DNA from: Phanerodontia chrysosporium
Taxonomy: Eukaryota; Basidiomycota; Agaricomycetes; Polyporales; Phanerochaetaceae
DNA length: 64,000 nucleotides
Assembly (NCBI GenBank): GCA_001910725.1
Contig: MJGA01000002.1
Location: forward strand, 1,364,001 to 1,428,000
Reading direction: 5' to 3'
The notes below the pieces were generated by a model, which was not told the origin of the DNA, did no database searches, and was given only the letters and a program-made list of their open reading frames with translations. Positions within the stretch are counted from its first letter, which is position 1. Every line of letters starts with the position of its first letter. Below are positions 45,294 to 57,300 of this stretch, one piece after another. The position numbers and the translations under genes were made by a program.

Positions 45294-47109
45294 TTACGGT
45301 AGGACACATAATATGACCAGAGCGAGTCGTGGTCTGCGCAGACACGACATACGATGAGCAAATATTCTCGTGCATGATCGGCAGTGAGCACGGGCAGGTA
45401 GCAGCAGGAGGAACGGCAGGACGTGGAGGAGCAGGCAGCGGAGCAGCGGGTGACTAGGGCGTGGATGAGGCGGACGAGACCTGTGGATCAGAAGGGGCAA
45501 AAGGTATGTCAGTATCAACATTGACAGGAGCAGGGAATGTTTGCTCGAGGATGAGCTGGTGAGAATGGGGCACATGTGGATGACAGCAGTGAAAACGCTT
45601 GATGAGCTCGTTTGAGGAAGTGGGGATGTTAGAGAGCGGCACCCAGGAGTTTTCCTCGGGTGAGAGTGACTTTCAGGTAACAAAGTACTCGTAGCAGTGG
45701 CTAATCTTGTGACAATCGAGGATAGAGTTGATAGATAACGTGGAATGCGAAGGAATAGAATTGGGGTGAAGTTCGAAAGGGTCTGGGAAAGCGTGAGGAT
45801 GGAATTCAGATTGGTCGTGGTAAGGTTCGAGAAGGGAGACATGAAAGACAGGGTGAAAACGAGAAAGGTAGGCAGGGAGACGAAATTGGTATACGACAGG
45901 AGAGATCTTGCAGGCAATGGGGAATGGACCAAGGCGATGATGGTCGAGCTTGTTGAATGGATGGGTAGTCTTGATATTCTGACGTAGCAGCCAAATGAGC
46001 TGGTCGGGCTTGTACTCAGGTGCATCCTGAACATGGCGGTTATAGTGCTCAGACTAAATGCATTGTGCGTGCAGCAGCTCAGCGCGTAGCTCTGCATGAA
46101 TGTGCTCAAGGCGTCGGGTGAGATGGTGTGCAGCAGGAACGGTTGAGCATTTCGTGATCTGCAGCTCGAAGGTGGGATGGTAGGCAAAGTTGGCGAAGAA
46201 AGGAGTCTACTTCATGGAGGTATTCTCCACGTTGTTGAACACAAACTCAGCGACAAAAAAGTAGTCGATCCAGTTGTTCTGCTAGTACAAGCAGTATGCA
46301 CACAGGTAGATCTCGAGTATCTGGTTGGTGCGCTCAGTAATACTGTCAGTCTGCGGATGATATGCAGTCGAGGTGCGATGATCAACCTGTAATAAAGTGG
46401 TGAGTTCTTTTCAGAAATGTGAGATGAAAAGCGAGCCGCAGTCTGATATAATCGACTGAGGCAGGTTGTGGTAGTGAAAAATGCGGTCCAGGAATAGCCA
46501 CGCCAACTTGGTAGCAGTTATAGACTCTTTGCATGGCATAAAGTGCACAGCGCAAGTTATACGATCGCATATAACCCAGATGGAGTCATAGCCATGCGAG
46601 ACAGGAAGCTTTACAATAAAGTCCATTGTGATTGACTTCCACGGATGCATAGGCAGCTCGAGCAGGTGAAGGAGGCTGTAGGGCTTGTGGCACGGTGTCT
46701 TGATACGTGCGCAAATGTCGCATGCCTGCATGTAGTGGTGCACAAATGTCTGAATGCCTGGTCACGAGTAGTCTCACTGGACGAACGCAAGAGTGCGTGT
46801 GTGATCAGGGTGACCTGTGACAAGAGCATCATGCCGTGAGTGCAAGATGTCTGTACGCATCGAAGCCGGTACAAACAAGTATCCCTTGTGGAAGACCATG
46901 CCATCTTGGATGGCGAAGTCAGGGTTACTATGGGTCAGGACTTCGTGCCACTCGACGTCATTTCGAAATGCCTGTTTAAAGCATTCAAGAAGGACAAAGT
47001 TGTCGATGGCGATCGTGGTGAGTGCGGAGACGGCTAGCGGTCTAGCGGTGGCAACTGGACGTGAGAAATCTACAGAAAGAAAAAGAAATTGAGTGTGTTC
47101 AGCGGTCAA
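45294..47109 (-). pseudogene. Element 2 integrase and chromodomain-like tail
   Basis: The minus strand shows ILHSRHDALVTGHPDHTRTL and CDICARIKTPC (HHCC zinc binding), then TMDFIVKLPVSHGYDSIWVI, SIISDCGSLFISHF and a DSITERTNQ segment (D, D and E). The usual SDRG is SDCG here. Further on come QDAPEYKPDQLIWLL-like text and a chromodomain-type end (ISHCYEYFVTYKSLSPEENS, WVPLSNIPTSSNELIKRF). Several stops and frame changes. Confidence 0.85.
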
Positions 47110-47247
47110 AAGGGTCTGACGTTGAGTCTCCAGAATGTCATTCCCCTTTCTAGGTGCGAAGTCTGGCCGTCAAGAAGGTGGATCAGCAACGTTCTTGAGA
47201 CCAGGGCCTCAGACAAGACGAAAGTTAAATTCAGACAAAAACATAGA

Positions 47248-49456
47248 TCAACGAGCTTGATGGCAGTTAAATACCTGCGACGTCATAAAATACTCGAGGT
47301 TCTTGTGGCCAGAAATGACTGAAACTGGGGGCAACGAACCATGCAGCCATGCATGCATATCGCGAAAAAACTTGATGACAGTGAGGAGCTCCTTGTTGTA
47401 CACCTTGTAGTTAATCTCGGCAGGCGTAAGCTTACACGAGTAGTAACCAACGGGGTGCAAGAGGCCAGCATTATTGGGCTGCTGAAGCATGCCTGAGATG
47501 GCAAAGTCTGAAGCGTCAGTAGAAAGGGTACAAGGGCGTGAAGGGTCGAAGTGACAAAGAACAGAGTAGGAGAGGAGTGCACACTTCAACGCATTAAACG
47601 TATCGCAGCAAGCATCCAAGAAAACAAAAGGCGTGTTCTTGCATGTGAGCACATTAAGCGGAAGCACGATCTTAGCATAACCGTCAACGAAACAGCAGTA
47701 AAAGTTGATGAAGCCAAGAAAAGACTGAATGTCCTTGATGGACGTAGGCTCAGGCCACGAAGCGACAGTCTTGAGCTTCTTGGGGTCCATCCGAATATCG
47801 TCAGCTCCCAGAAGATAACCCAAGTAAGTGACCTCTGAGCGGTCAAACTCGCACTTCTCCATGTTAGCATAAAGGTGAGCCTCCTTGAGGCAGTCGAGCA
47901 CTTTCATGACGTGCTGATTGTGCTCAGCCTGAGAATATGAAAAAATAAGAATGTCGTCGAGGTAAACGACACAGAACACATCGAGAAAGTTCTGGAGCGT
48001 ATCCTGGATGAAAGCCTGGAAAGTAGTAGGCGCATTCGTAAGGCTGAAGGGCATAACGAGGTACTCGTAGAGGTCCAGCGGTGTGCGAAAGGCTATCTTC
48101 CACTCGTCTCCTTCCTTGACGCGTACAAGGTTGAAAGCATTCTTAAGGTCAATAATAAAGAAATGTGAACACCCTTGCACGTGATCAAGAAGATTGTCAA
48201 TGAGCAGAAGCGGATAACGGCTCTTCTTCATAATGGCATTCAAGCCATGGTAGTCAACACAGAGGCGTAAGCCTCTGGTCTTCTTCCGCATGAAGAGAAT
48301 GGGCAATGCAGCGGAAGAAGTAAAACGGCGAATGAAGCCCTTCTTAGGTTTATCTTGATGTACTCCATCAGAGTGGTATGCTTTTCAGGAGACAACTGGT
48401 ACATTAAACTGAAGGGAGGGGACTTACCGTCTTCGAGCTCAATGCTGATGTTGTACGGCCTGTGCAGTGGCAGTTGATCAACATCAACAGGCAAGAACAC
48501 TGAAGCCCAAGGGTGGTACTTGGGCAGAAGGTGCACGAGAACATCTGCCTCAACGTCATCTGGCAATGTCGAGGGCTCAGGAGCGAGATCCAAGTCAGAC
48601 ATCAGCGTGGAAGCTGACATCAACACAAGCTTGTAAAACGCGGAACCTACAGCATGGAAATGAATTAGCGCAATAGGAGAAGACTTAGAATACTTCAGGA
48701 AGTGATGCGAATTCATGACAGTGATGTCTGGCGTGTCGGCTGAGGACGAGAGCGAGGAATTTTCCTGCACCGCAAAGCGACTGAAGCCGACTCGGGCGAG
48801 AAGCGAAGATAAGAGCGGGACAGAGGAAGAGGAAGACGAGGTGCTGACTGAGCACTCATGTGGCGGAGGTGAATCTGGCATAGCATAGCAAGACGCAAGG
48901 GTGTCGCCGTTAAGACCGAAGCCTAGGCTGACGTGCGAGACAGAGTTGAGCGAGGCAAGAGAGTATGGAAGACCAAAGCCTTTGCCCGTAATGGTGACGC
49001 AGGAGGACTGAGTTAGGTTGCAGCATAACAAGGAGAGGTCGATCGTCTCCCAGTTGATGTCTGGATTGTGCCGCCACTACCAATTGAGACCTAGAATAAC
49101 AGGGTAAGATACAGTGATGACTCCGAGAATGATGATCTTGGAGTACCAGTCGACAGTCAGTTAAGTGACAACGTTGTGCGTCACCAGACCTGACACGATT
49201 GGGTGATTATCGATGGCAGTGATGGAAGTAGGCACGTCCTTAAGACAGCGCGGAAGCAAGTGGTGTCGAGTGAACACCTCAAAGATACAAGATCCCAAGG
49301 CGCCGGGATCGACGAGCACAAAAGTGGGCACAGGTTTTCTGCTAGGGAAATGCAATGTAACATTGATAAAGGAGTGGTCAGGTGAATTGAAAAACGTTTT
49401 GGAAGCAAAAATATAAGAGGGTGAAGGGGCAGAAGAGGAGACGGGTTATATAACAC
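47248..49456 (-). pseudogene. Element 2 protease, reverse transcriptase and RNase H
   Basis: The protease segment shows FVLVDPGALGSCIFEVF; the usual D-S/T-G is DPG, which may be an inactivating change. The RT has FSLMYQLSPEKHTTLMEYIK, LRLCVDYHGLNAIMKKSRYP, LTNAPTTFQAFIQDTLQNFL and VVYLDDILIFSYSQAEHN. RNase H has TLSTDASDFAISGMLQQ and YKVYNKELLTVIKFFRDM. The longest open stretch is 47248-48306 (352 codons). A frame change lies near 48300. Confidence 0.9.
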
Positions 49457-49516
49457 CCATTCGTAGAACGGACGTGTGTGGGCTTCACGGCAGAAGGTGA
49501 AGAATGGGCCCCGTCA

Positions 49517-50686
49517 TTAACTGGAAGTCCAGGGACCTGGGACAGGTGACCGGGTAGGCTTTCCTGAAGGAACAGCTTTCTGCTTAGTCTTGTAAGCAGC
49601 CTTTGCAGCGGGAGCCATGTTGGAGCAGTCCTCTACCATGTGCTTGCTCTGTCTGCAATAGAAACACAGACCCTCCTTGCGACGTCGCTCTTTCTCGGCT
49701 GCGCTAAAAGGTCCACACTTGACAGTGTCAATCTCTATGGGCACAATCTGCGATGTTGATGCGGGGGTGGCGGCAGGCACAGCGGTGGCGGAAAAATCAC
49801 TGGCACGAGAGCGTGGAGGCGGGTTTCGACAAACCGAAGAAGATGAAGTCTTTGACTCAGCCTTGCGCTCGAACTCATGCTTGTGCAGCTGGTTGTCAAT
49901 CTCTGTGCACAAATGTGCATACACATCGAAGAAGGCGGGGAGAGTCTTACCAAGGAGGAGATCTTTAACCTCTGCCTTTAGTCCCTTGCGAAACATTGTG
50001 ATCTTGATGTTGTCTGGCAGACTGAGGTCCTTGTGCAGTTTGCGTGAGCAAGAGATATATGCATGGCAGGAGCCTGTCTGACGCAGGTTCTCGAGCTTGT
50101 GCATAGACGTCGCTGTGACGTTCGAATCGCCAAAGTAACATTTGAAGTCAGCGAGCAACGCTGCGAAGTCGTTGAGCATGTCCAGATTATAGTCGCGAAG
50201 ACCATAAAACCAGGACTTGGGTGATCCAGAATTCAGGTAACCCACCAGGTATGACAACTTATTGTAGTCGCTCACGAGCGTCGCTCTCTGCAGGTATACT
50301 GCGTTTGAGATGTCATCGATAAACAACTCGACATTTGCAGTGCTACCGTCGAACTGAATAGGTTTCTTGAATTGCAAAAACCCTCAAGGCTCAGGGAGGG
50401 TAGGCGCCGGTACCACGGAGGGCATCTGTGCTGCTTGCTGCGGGATAGCTGTTTGCACAGCCTCGGCCTGACTACGGAGGCAATTGGTGAGCTCATGAAG
50501 CGAGGTCGAGAGCCAGTCCTGGGACGCTTGGAATGAAGAGACCTGAAGCCCGACGTCATGCACCGCAATCCAAAGGGCCTGCCACTCTGCCTCAAGTGTG
50601 GCAAAGAGTGGTGGGATGCCAGGTGGGAGTGATTTGTAGCCAGGATTGACTGGCTGCGTGTCGGGCGCAATATTTGCATCCAACAC
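49517..50686 (-). pseudogene. Element 2 gag with one in-frame stop
   Basis: From the ATG at 50686 the frame runs to TGA at 50384-50386 and then continues unchanged through FLQFKKPIQFDGSTANVELF, LVGYLNSGSPKSWFYGLRDY, FRKGLKAEVKDLLLGKTLP and the knuckle CFYCRQSKHMVEDC (C-x2-C-x4-H-x4-C) to 49517. The same TGA is present in the inverted arm, so it predates the duplication. Confidence 0.88.
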
Positions 50687-51238
50687 GATGTCCTGGTTGG
50701 TCTAAGGGTCGGTGAAACCTGTAGCTGTGAGAGAAGGTCAGTAGAATTAGCCCAAGAGGGCTGGAAATGTGAGAAAAGGGTGAAACGAAGGACACAATGT
50801 GTTTCCGGACAAAACCGGGTAGTTGCCGAGTGAAGAGATTGAGGTCCGAGAGGGGGGCGAATCCAAACTGTAAAGGGCACGCTTAAGCACCTTCTGAGAA
50901 CAGGACGGACATCGAGCAAGGAAATGGGCACAGTGAAAGAGGAGGAGCAAGGGGACCTGACACAGGGGTTGAATTCGCAAGGATACAGAATGCAGGTTGC
51001 AGGTATAAGTGAGGCAACGACAAGAGGGAAGCCAGGAACCAGAGCTACTGAATTAGGAAGGTGACTAAGAAAGTGAAAGCAAAATCAAGAGGCGTAGCAA
51101 AAACGAGTGCGGAAGTCAATGAAAAGTAACTAAGGTCTGGATTAAGGCCCGAAGGCGTGCTAGAGCGCCCATGACATGCTACGAGAGACAGTGAGTGTCT
51201 ATGAGTGCTACAAAGACCATGGTGAGTGCTAAAGTGAC
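49960..51238 (-). repeat. Right arm of the inverted duplication, inner part
   Basis: Near-identical to 40906-42184 on the other strand. The outer part of this arm continues at 59600-60793 beyond the inserted LINE. Confidence 0.9.
51223..51238. repeat. LINE target duplication, left copy
   Basis: TGAGTGCTAAAGTGAC, repeated at 59584-59599. The uninterrupted target is present once in the left arm at 40906-40921 (opposite strand). Confidence 0.95.
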
Positions 51239-51475
51239 ACACACACCTTGATCTCGTACCACTACCTCATTCGTTTAGACGCCCGTGCAGCGACGACCCT
51301 CCATCCGCCTTTTCTTCCCATCCCCTCTCGCCCTGCTGGGCAGGTGGGCTGTATCGCCCCTCTTCACCCCTTCCTCCTCCTCCTCGCCCCTTTGTTCTAG
51401 TTCCCCACCATTCAGTCAAGGTCCCCTCCTCCCGTAGAGTACTCCGTAACACCGCACCTGGGGCGCAATTTCACG

Positions 51476-54307
51476 GTGGGGAGGGCTCAGGCGCTCCTCC
51501 ACCGGATACACTTAGGTCCGTCCGTGCCCCGGGAGACACCGATCCGTTTCCCGGGGGCGGTGGCCGCCCCCTTTGCAGGCTCGGGTTCACCACCCGCCTG
51601 CAACTCGCACTGTTGTGCACGCAATAGACTTGTTTTGCCCGCACAGCTGTGCGGGCGACCCCCATCACGTTGTGTGACGTGCTATGTCCGGCCGCCCAGC
51701 GCCCGTACCCCCCGCCGCACCTGGCCTGGCGCCGCGATGCCCCGCCCGGCGGAATGCCCCGCGTCCGTTGCCGATGGCGCACCCCGATTGGCTGCCCCAG
51801 TTTTGCCCTCGGAGCCTACACGGCACTCCCCGCCGCGCGGTGGCGGCCTTTTTTCGCATGGGCGCTTCCCGCAGCGCGCCCGCCTCGTCGAGTTTGCTGC
51901 TGCTCACCCCTGCGCGCACCTCCTGCCCTCCTCTCTGATGCCAGGGTCTTCTTCGTCCAACCGCTTCATGCCGCTGGCCTCCCCTCTGGGCGCCCCCCGC
52001 CTTGCCCTTCCGGGGACCCGTGAGGCGGTGAGTCGCCTTGCATTTCTGCCTGGGGATCCCTCGCTCACCCTGCCACAGCGCACGGCCAGTCCTGCCACTG
52101 TGGTGGACACGTCCGTTACCCCCGCAGCGGCGGTGGACGCAAACGGCGATGATGCCATGACGTCGTTCCAGTCGTCGCCGTCAGACTCAGGGTCTGCCGC
52201 CGCGGACGCTGCTTTCCATCGCGCGGCCGGCCTTCTCGGCCAGGTCCAGGACGTCCTCGCGACGCACTCCGACGACGCGATCTCGCTGCTCCAAGTTGCC
52301 GACCAGGACTCGCTGCCGGCGCTGTTGGCGCTACTGTGCGCGGTCATGCACGGCACCCTCGCCACCTGGATCGAAGTCGCGCATCACCATGATGCCGTCC
52401 TCCGCCGCTCCTTCCCGGCCTTCCTACTCGCCGCGTGGTTGGCCGATGCGACCGCGGTCATTGGCGACCTGCGGGGTCAGCTCAACCTCCACACCGAGCT
52501 CGCCGCTGCGATGCGCTCCCTACAGGTCGCAGATGGCGCCTTCCAGCAGTGCGTCGCGCGCACGGAGACATCTGTCACACAGGTGATCACGGTCACCCGT
52601 GACACCCACAGCCTCCTCCGCGGCCTGCCCACGGAGCTCGTCAAGCGGTTCGCCAGGACCCCGCCGCATCCGGTCACTGGGCCCACCCGCATTGAGCTTC
52701 CGGTCTCCGATGCCCTCGTACCTACCCCGGTGCCCCCGCCCACTGCGGCGCCGACGTCTGCCGCTGGGCTTCCCCCCGGGCCCCGCAAGCGGCCCCTGTT
52801 TGCCGATCCCAAGGCTCCTCGCCAGACGGGGGCACTTGGTCCGGCTGCCCCGCCGGCAAAAAAAGCCAGGGCGTCGGTACCGACGCCTGACCAACCGCCC
52901 ATGTCTGCCCCGGACGGGAGCTTCGCGCTCGTTGTCCAGCCCGGCTTTGACTGGCACACCCTGGCCGAGGCGGCCTCCCTCATGGCTCACATCGGGGGTG
53001 CGGCACACTTTCCCACGGCGATCTCGCTAGCCAAGGAATTCGACTTCCTGTCCAAAACCGCCAAGCTGGCTGACGCGACCCCAACGCCGGCTCCGGCCAC
53101 GCCTGCGGCGGTGCTGCCCCTCGGCCCCCCCTCCTGCCCTGGTCCCTGGCCCTGATGCAGCAGTGGCCCCGGCGAAGGACAAGAAGCGCACTCACGTCGT
53201 CCACTACCACCCCCCACCCGACGCTCGGCGAGTTGTCCGGGTCAATTACTCGTCCCCGGTGGCCACCGGCCTCTGCGTCGACCTCCAAGCTGTGGCCGCC
53301 ACGGTTGCACTCGCGCACGCCGCCGTCGGGCATGTCACGGCGGACGAGCCTGCCCCGGTGGTTGCCAGTGTCAACTGGCACGTCAGGGGATCCCACCTCG
53401 ACATTACGTTCGCCGCTCGGCCGGCCATGGCAGTCGTCGACGAGCTTGCGCGCAACCACTGCACCCGGTTTGGCGACGGTGTCATGGACCTCGGGTTCTA
53501 CATCCCGATCACCCAGATGCTGGCGCGGGACGTTGTCTGCGAGCGCCCGGGAGGGGAGCGTATCCCCTTCGAGGTGGTCTTCCAGGCCATTCGCGACGGG
53601 CAGTCAGCTGCAAAGGGCGTGAACGCGGTAGTGGCGAGCAACATGCTCCTGCCGATGCAGCACCCCCGCCCCGAGTACCGCATCGTTGTGGGAGGCACGG
53701 GAGAGTTGCTCTTCGCCATCTACGATGATGCGGACGGCTCTCGTGCGCGCTCACTCGAAAAGAAGAGCATCCTGATTGGGGGCGGCTCTGCTCCCTCGCG
53801 GTCCACACGCCAGCCAAGCGCGCACCACAGTGCGCAAAGTGCCTGATGTGGGGGCACCACATCACCTCCTGCTGCGCGAAGCACCAACATTGCACCCTGT
53901 GCCACCTGCCTCACCCCGAGGAACTCCACGACATGTACTGCGTCGAGTGCTCTCCCGAGCGAGAGCGCACCAACTCCGTCTCCGTCGTGTGCCCCCGCGT
54001 GGCGACGCACTTGTCTTGTGGCAATTGCGGCTGCACCGGGCACGGCCCACGCGACGGCACGTGCGTTTGGGCGAAGAACGCGTTTGACGCGGCCTGGATG
54101 GCGGCACACCCCCCCACGGTTTCTGTGACCGACCTCGAAGATGCCCAGCGAAGGCGCGGTGGCTCGCGCGACGTGCAGCGCGGCAAGCGCAAGGCCGATG
54201 CCCTGGCTACCCGGCTCGCCGACCGCGCCGCGAGTCTGGGGATCACCGATGACGACGCTGTGATGGCGTCTGCCCTGGATGCAGCTCACGCTGCGCCCTC
54301 CTCCTGA
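51476..54307 (+). pseudogene. LINE ORF1 (Gag-like), two frame changes
   Basis: The first part (to 53155) is Ala/Pro-rich and ends in a short non-conserved tail after a C-run at 53123-53130. The next frame (from about 53130 to 53800) shows HVVHYHPPPDARRVVRVNYS and DGVMDLGFYIPITQMLARDV, a likely RNA-recognition-like core. The third part returns to the first frame and carries Cys/His knuckles: CAKCLMWGHHITSCCAKH, CTLCHLPHPEELHDMYCVEC and CGNCGCTGHGPRDGTC. The two shifts compensate (+1 then -1). Either consensus errors or real damage would explain them. The true start is unclear; the upstream frame is open from 51476 with no early ATG. Confidence 0.75.
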
Positions 54308-54390
54308 CGTGGTGTCAGCCCATCGCCTGTACATACCATATAAGTAGTGCCAAACAGAGTCGAATTAGCCCTCCTGTCTCGTCGCGTGCA

Positions 54391-57300
54391 GTGACTCCAG
54401 ACAGTCCCGTGGGGTCCGTGAGCTCCGATGATGAACCTCCCCCGCCTCTTGACATTAACGCACTGCGCGACGCCGCCTATGCTGCCGCCCAGTCTGGCGC
54501 TGGCGACGCACCAGTTGAAGGCGCCCCCCGTGATGACCTTGAGCAGGCCTTAAATGACGGCGACATGCCAGCGGGCCCCACTCCGCTGCGCTGCGTCTAT
54601 GCCAACGTCCAACGTTCGAAAGAGAACATGAATCATTGCTTGGAGCAGCACCGGGACGACGACGTCCTCATTTTCGCCGAGCCGTTCCATGGCTACATCA
54701 AGCACGTTGCCTCCACCACGTGCCGCGATGGCGACGAGTATACCGGATCGGTCACGCATCGGAACTTTCAGTTCCTGCGTGCGTCGGACGAGGCACAGGT
54801 GTGTGTTTTCGTCCATAGACGATGGGCCCATCTGGGGCCCCGCATTACGCCACTGCGCGGAGAAGCGTGCCGCGACGTCCTGTGCGTGACATTGCACATG
54901 GATGGCCGCGACGTCAACATTCTTGCGGTGTATAACGACTCGAAGACGCAGGCTGCGGTGCATTTCCTGCGCGAGCACGCCGAGTCCCTTCCCGCCGTCT
55001 CCTACATGGTCGGCGACTTTAATCTTCGCCATGAGCGATGGGATGCAGGCATGCGAGTGCCGGGCGCTGAACGCCGGCTTGTCGCGTGTTGCGAGGAGCT
55101 CCTTGAGCTGGCGGAGCTGGACCTCAGCTTGACCCTGGCCAATGACACGGTTCGGTGCCCACCCACGTGGATCTCGAACGACGACACCAAGCAGCCGGGA
55201 ACACTCGACCTATTGTGGTCGGCCAGCGACCTCATCCCTGAAGATTTCCGCGTCCGCCCCGACGAGCGGCGCCGCAGCGATCATTGCGTTCTCACATGGA
55301 CGATGCCTGTCCGGGCACTGCCGCGGCCGCGCCGCACCATCGCCCGCGACAGTGCTGCAGGGGCGCACTTCGTCGCTGCATGCCAGGACACTCTTCGCCG
55401 CCTGCCCGACTCGCTCGACGAGTACACCTCAGCCCGCGATGTTGCCACGGCAGCGGCCCACGTCGGGGATGGCTTCCAGGCTGCTTGGGCTGCCCACTCC
55501 TCGCTCAGCAACCCCTGTGCGCGGTCTAAGTCTTGGTGGACGGCGGAGTGCTCGCTGCATCACGACGCATTTCGAGCATGCCAGAGGCGCATGCGGGAGC
55601 TCAAGCGCGAGCGCGATGCGGCGTACCGCGCGGAACGGGCGGGTGACCCCCCGGATGCCCTAACTGACATTGTGCAGCGCACCACGGCGGGCATCCTCGC
55701 ACTGCAGGGGGAGTGCGAGGTTATCAATGGCCGGAAGCGCAGTGCGATGTGGCGCGCGAAGCGCGAGTTTTTCGACAACCAGATCGCGCGTATGGACCCG
55801 CGCCGAATATGGGACGCAGTGCCCTGGACTCAGCCGTGGCGCCAGGCCGCGAACATGGCCCTCCGAGGGGAGGACGGGGAGCCGGTGGTCGATCCTGATC
55901 GCCTCGCAGCCCTCCTCCAGGAGCAATTCACCCCGTCCGAGGAGCATGGGGTCGATCCCTCCTTCCTCGAGGACATGGGCGCCCGTGCACCCATGGGCCG
56001 AGCGGTGTTCAGTGGCACGCAGGTTGCGGAGGCGCTGCGGGCCTCCAGCAACTCGTCCGCCCCCGGCCCTGACGGCATCGGGTGGTTCTGGCTCAAACGC
56101 ATCATTCGGGATGACAATGCCCGATTCAACGCGGACGGCACGCTGGCGTGCGCGGCTGTTCCCCTCCTCTCCCATGTCGCGGTGCTGTTCGAGGCTTGCG
56201 TGCGGTGGCGCACCTTCCCCGCTCTCTTCAAGAGCTCTCACACGGTTGTCATTCCGGAACCGGGCAAGCCGGACTATTCCGTTCCCAAGGCCTACCGGCC
56301 GATTGTGTTGCTGAACTGCATCGGCAAGTTGATGGAAAAGGTGCTGGCCCGCCAGATGCAGGCCCTCGCCCAGACCGCTGGTGTCATGCATCCTGGCCAA
56401 TTCGGCAGCACGATGCAACACAGCATGACAGATGCGGGTGTAAGCCTCGTCCACCTCGTAACGGAGGCTTGGAACCAGGGCATGGAGAGCGCGGCGATGC
56501 TCGTCGATGTCGCGCAGTTTTACCTGTCCATCAACCACGCCATGCTGTGTGGCATTCTGCGGCGGCAGGGGTTCAGCTCGTTTCTGGTAGACTTCTTCGA
56601 AGACTAGCTGCGCGGCCGCGACACTACCTTCCTCTTCAATGGCGTTCGCACACCCCCCGCCGCGATGCGCACAGGGGTGGGGCAGGGATCCGCGCTGTCC
56701 CCAGTGCTTGCCAACCTTTATCTGGCCTCCGTTATCCGTGTCGTCGAACGGGCAATAGCGGTGCAGTTCCCGGGAGCCACGCTCCAATTTTACGTGGACG
56801 ACGGGCTCATCCACGTCTTCTCCTGGAAGAGCGAGGTCCCTGCCCACCGGACAATGGCGGAGGTCAATGCAGAGAAGCTCGAGTTTGCTGTGGAAATCCT
56901 CACTCGCACGCTCGCCCGCGTCGGCCTGTTCATTGAGGGGTCCAAGACTGAGCTCATGCACTTCCACCGCGGCCGTAAGGCCTGGCGCGATCACCCCGGC
57001 GATAGCCCCCTCGGGCTGCCGGTCACGGTATACACACCTGGGCGTGAGACCATTGTCTGGCCTAAGCCGCTCGTGAGGTACCTCGGGTTCTTCCTCGACC
57101 CAAAGCTATCCTTCCGCGAGCACATCAAGTACTATTGCATAAAAGCGTGCAGTACGGTGTCCAGCCTGCGCATGCTTGGGAACTCTGTACGGGGCATGTC
57201 TCCGCAGGACAAGCGCCGACTTTACATCGCCAATGTCCTCCCCGTCATGTGCTATGGTGTCCAATTGTGGTGGGACCCCAAATGGACGCGGAAGAAGTAC

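Noticed and set aside
55660..56994. A 444-codon minus-strand frame inside the LINE
   Set aside because: It is antisense to the reverse transcriptase in GC-rich DNA and shows no motifs.
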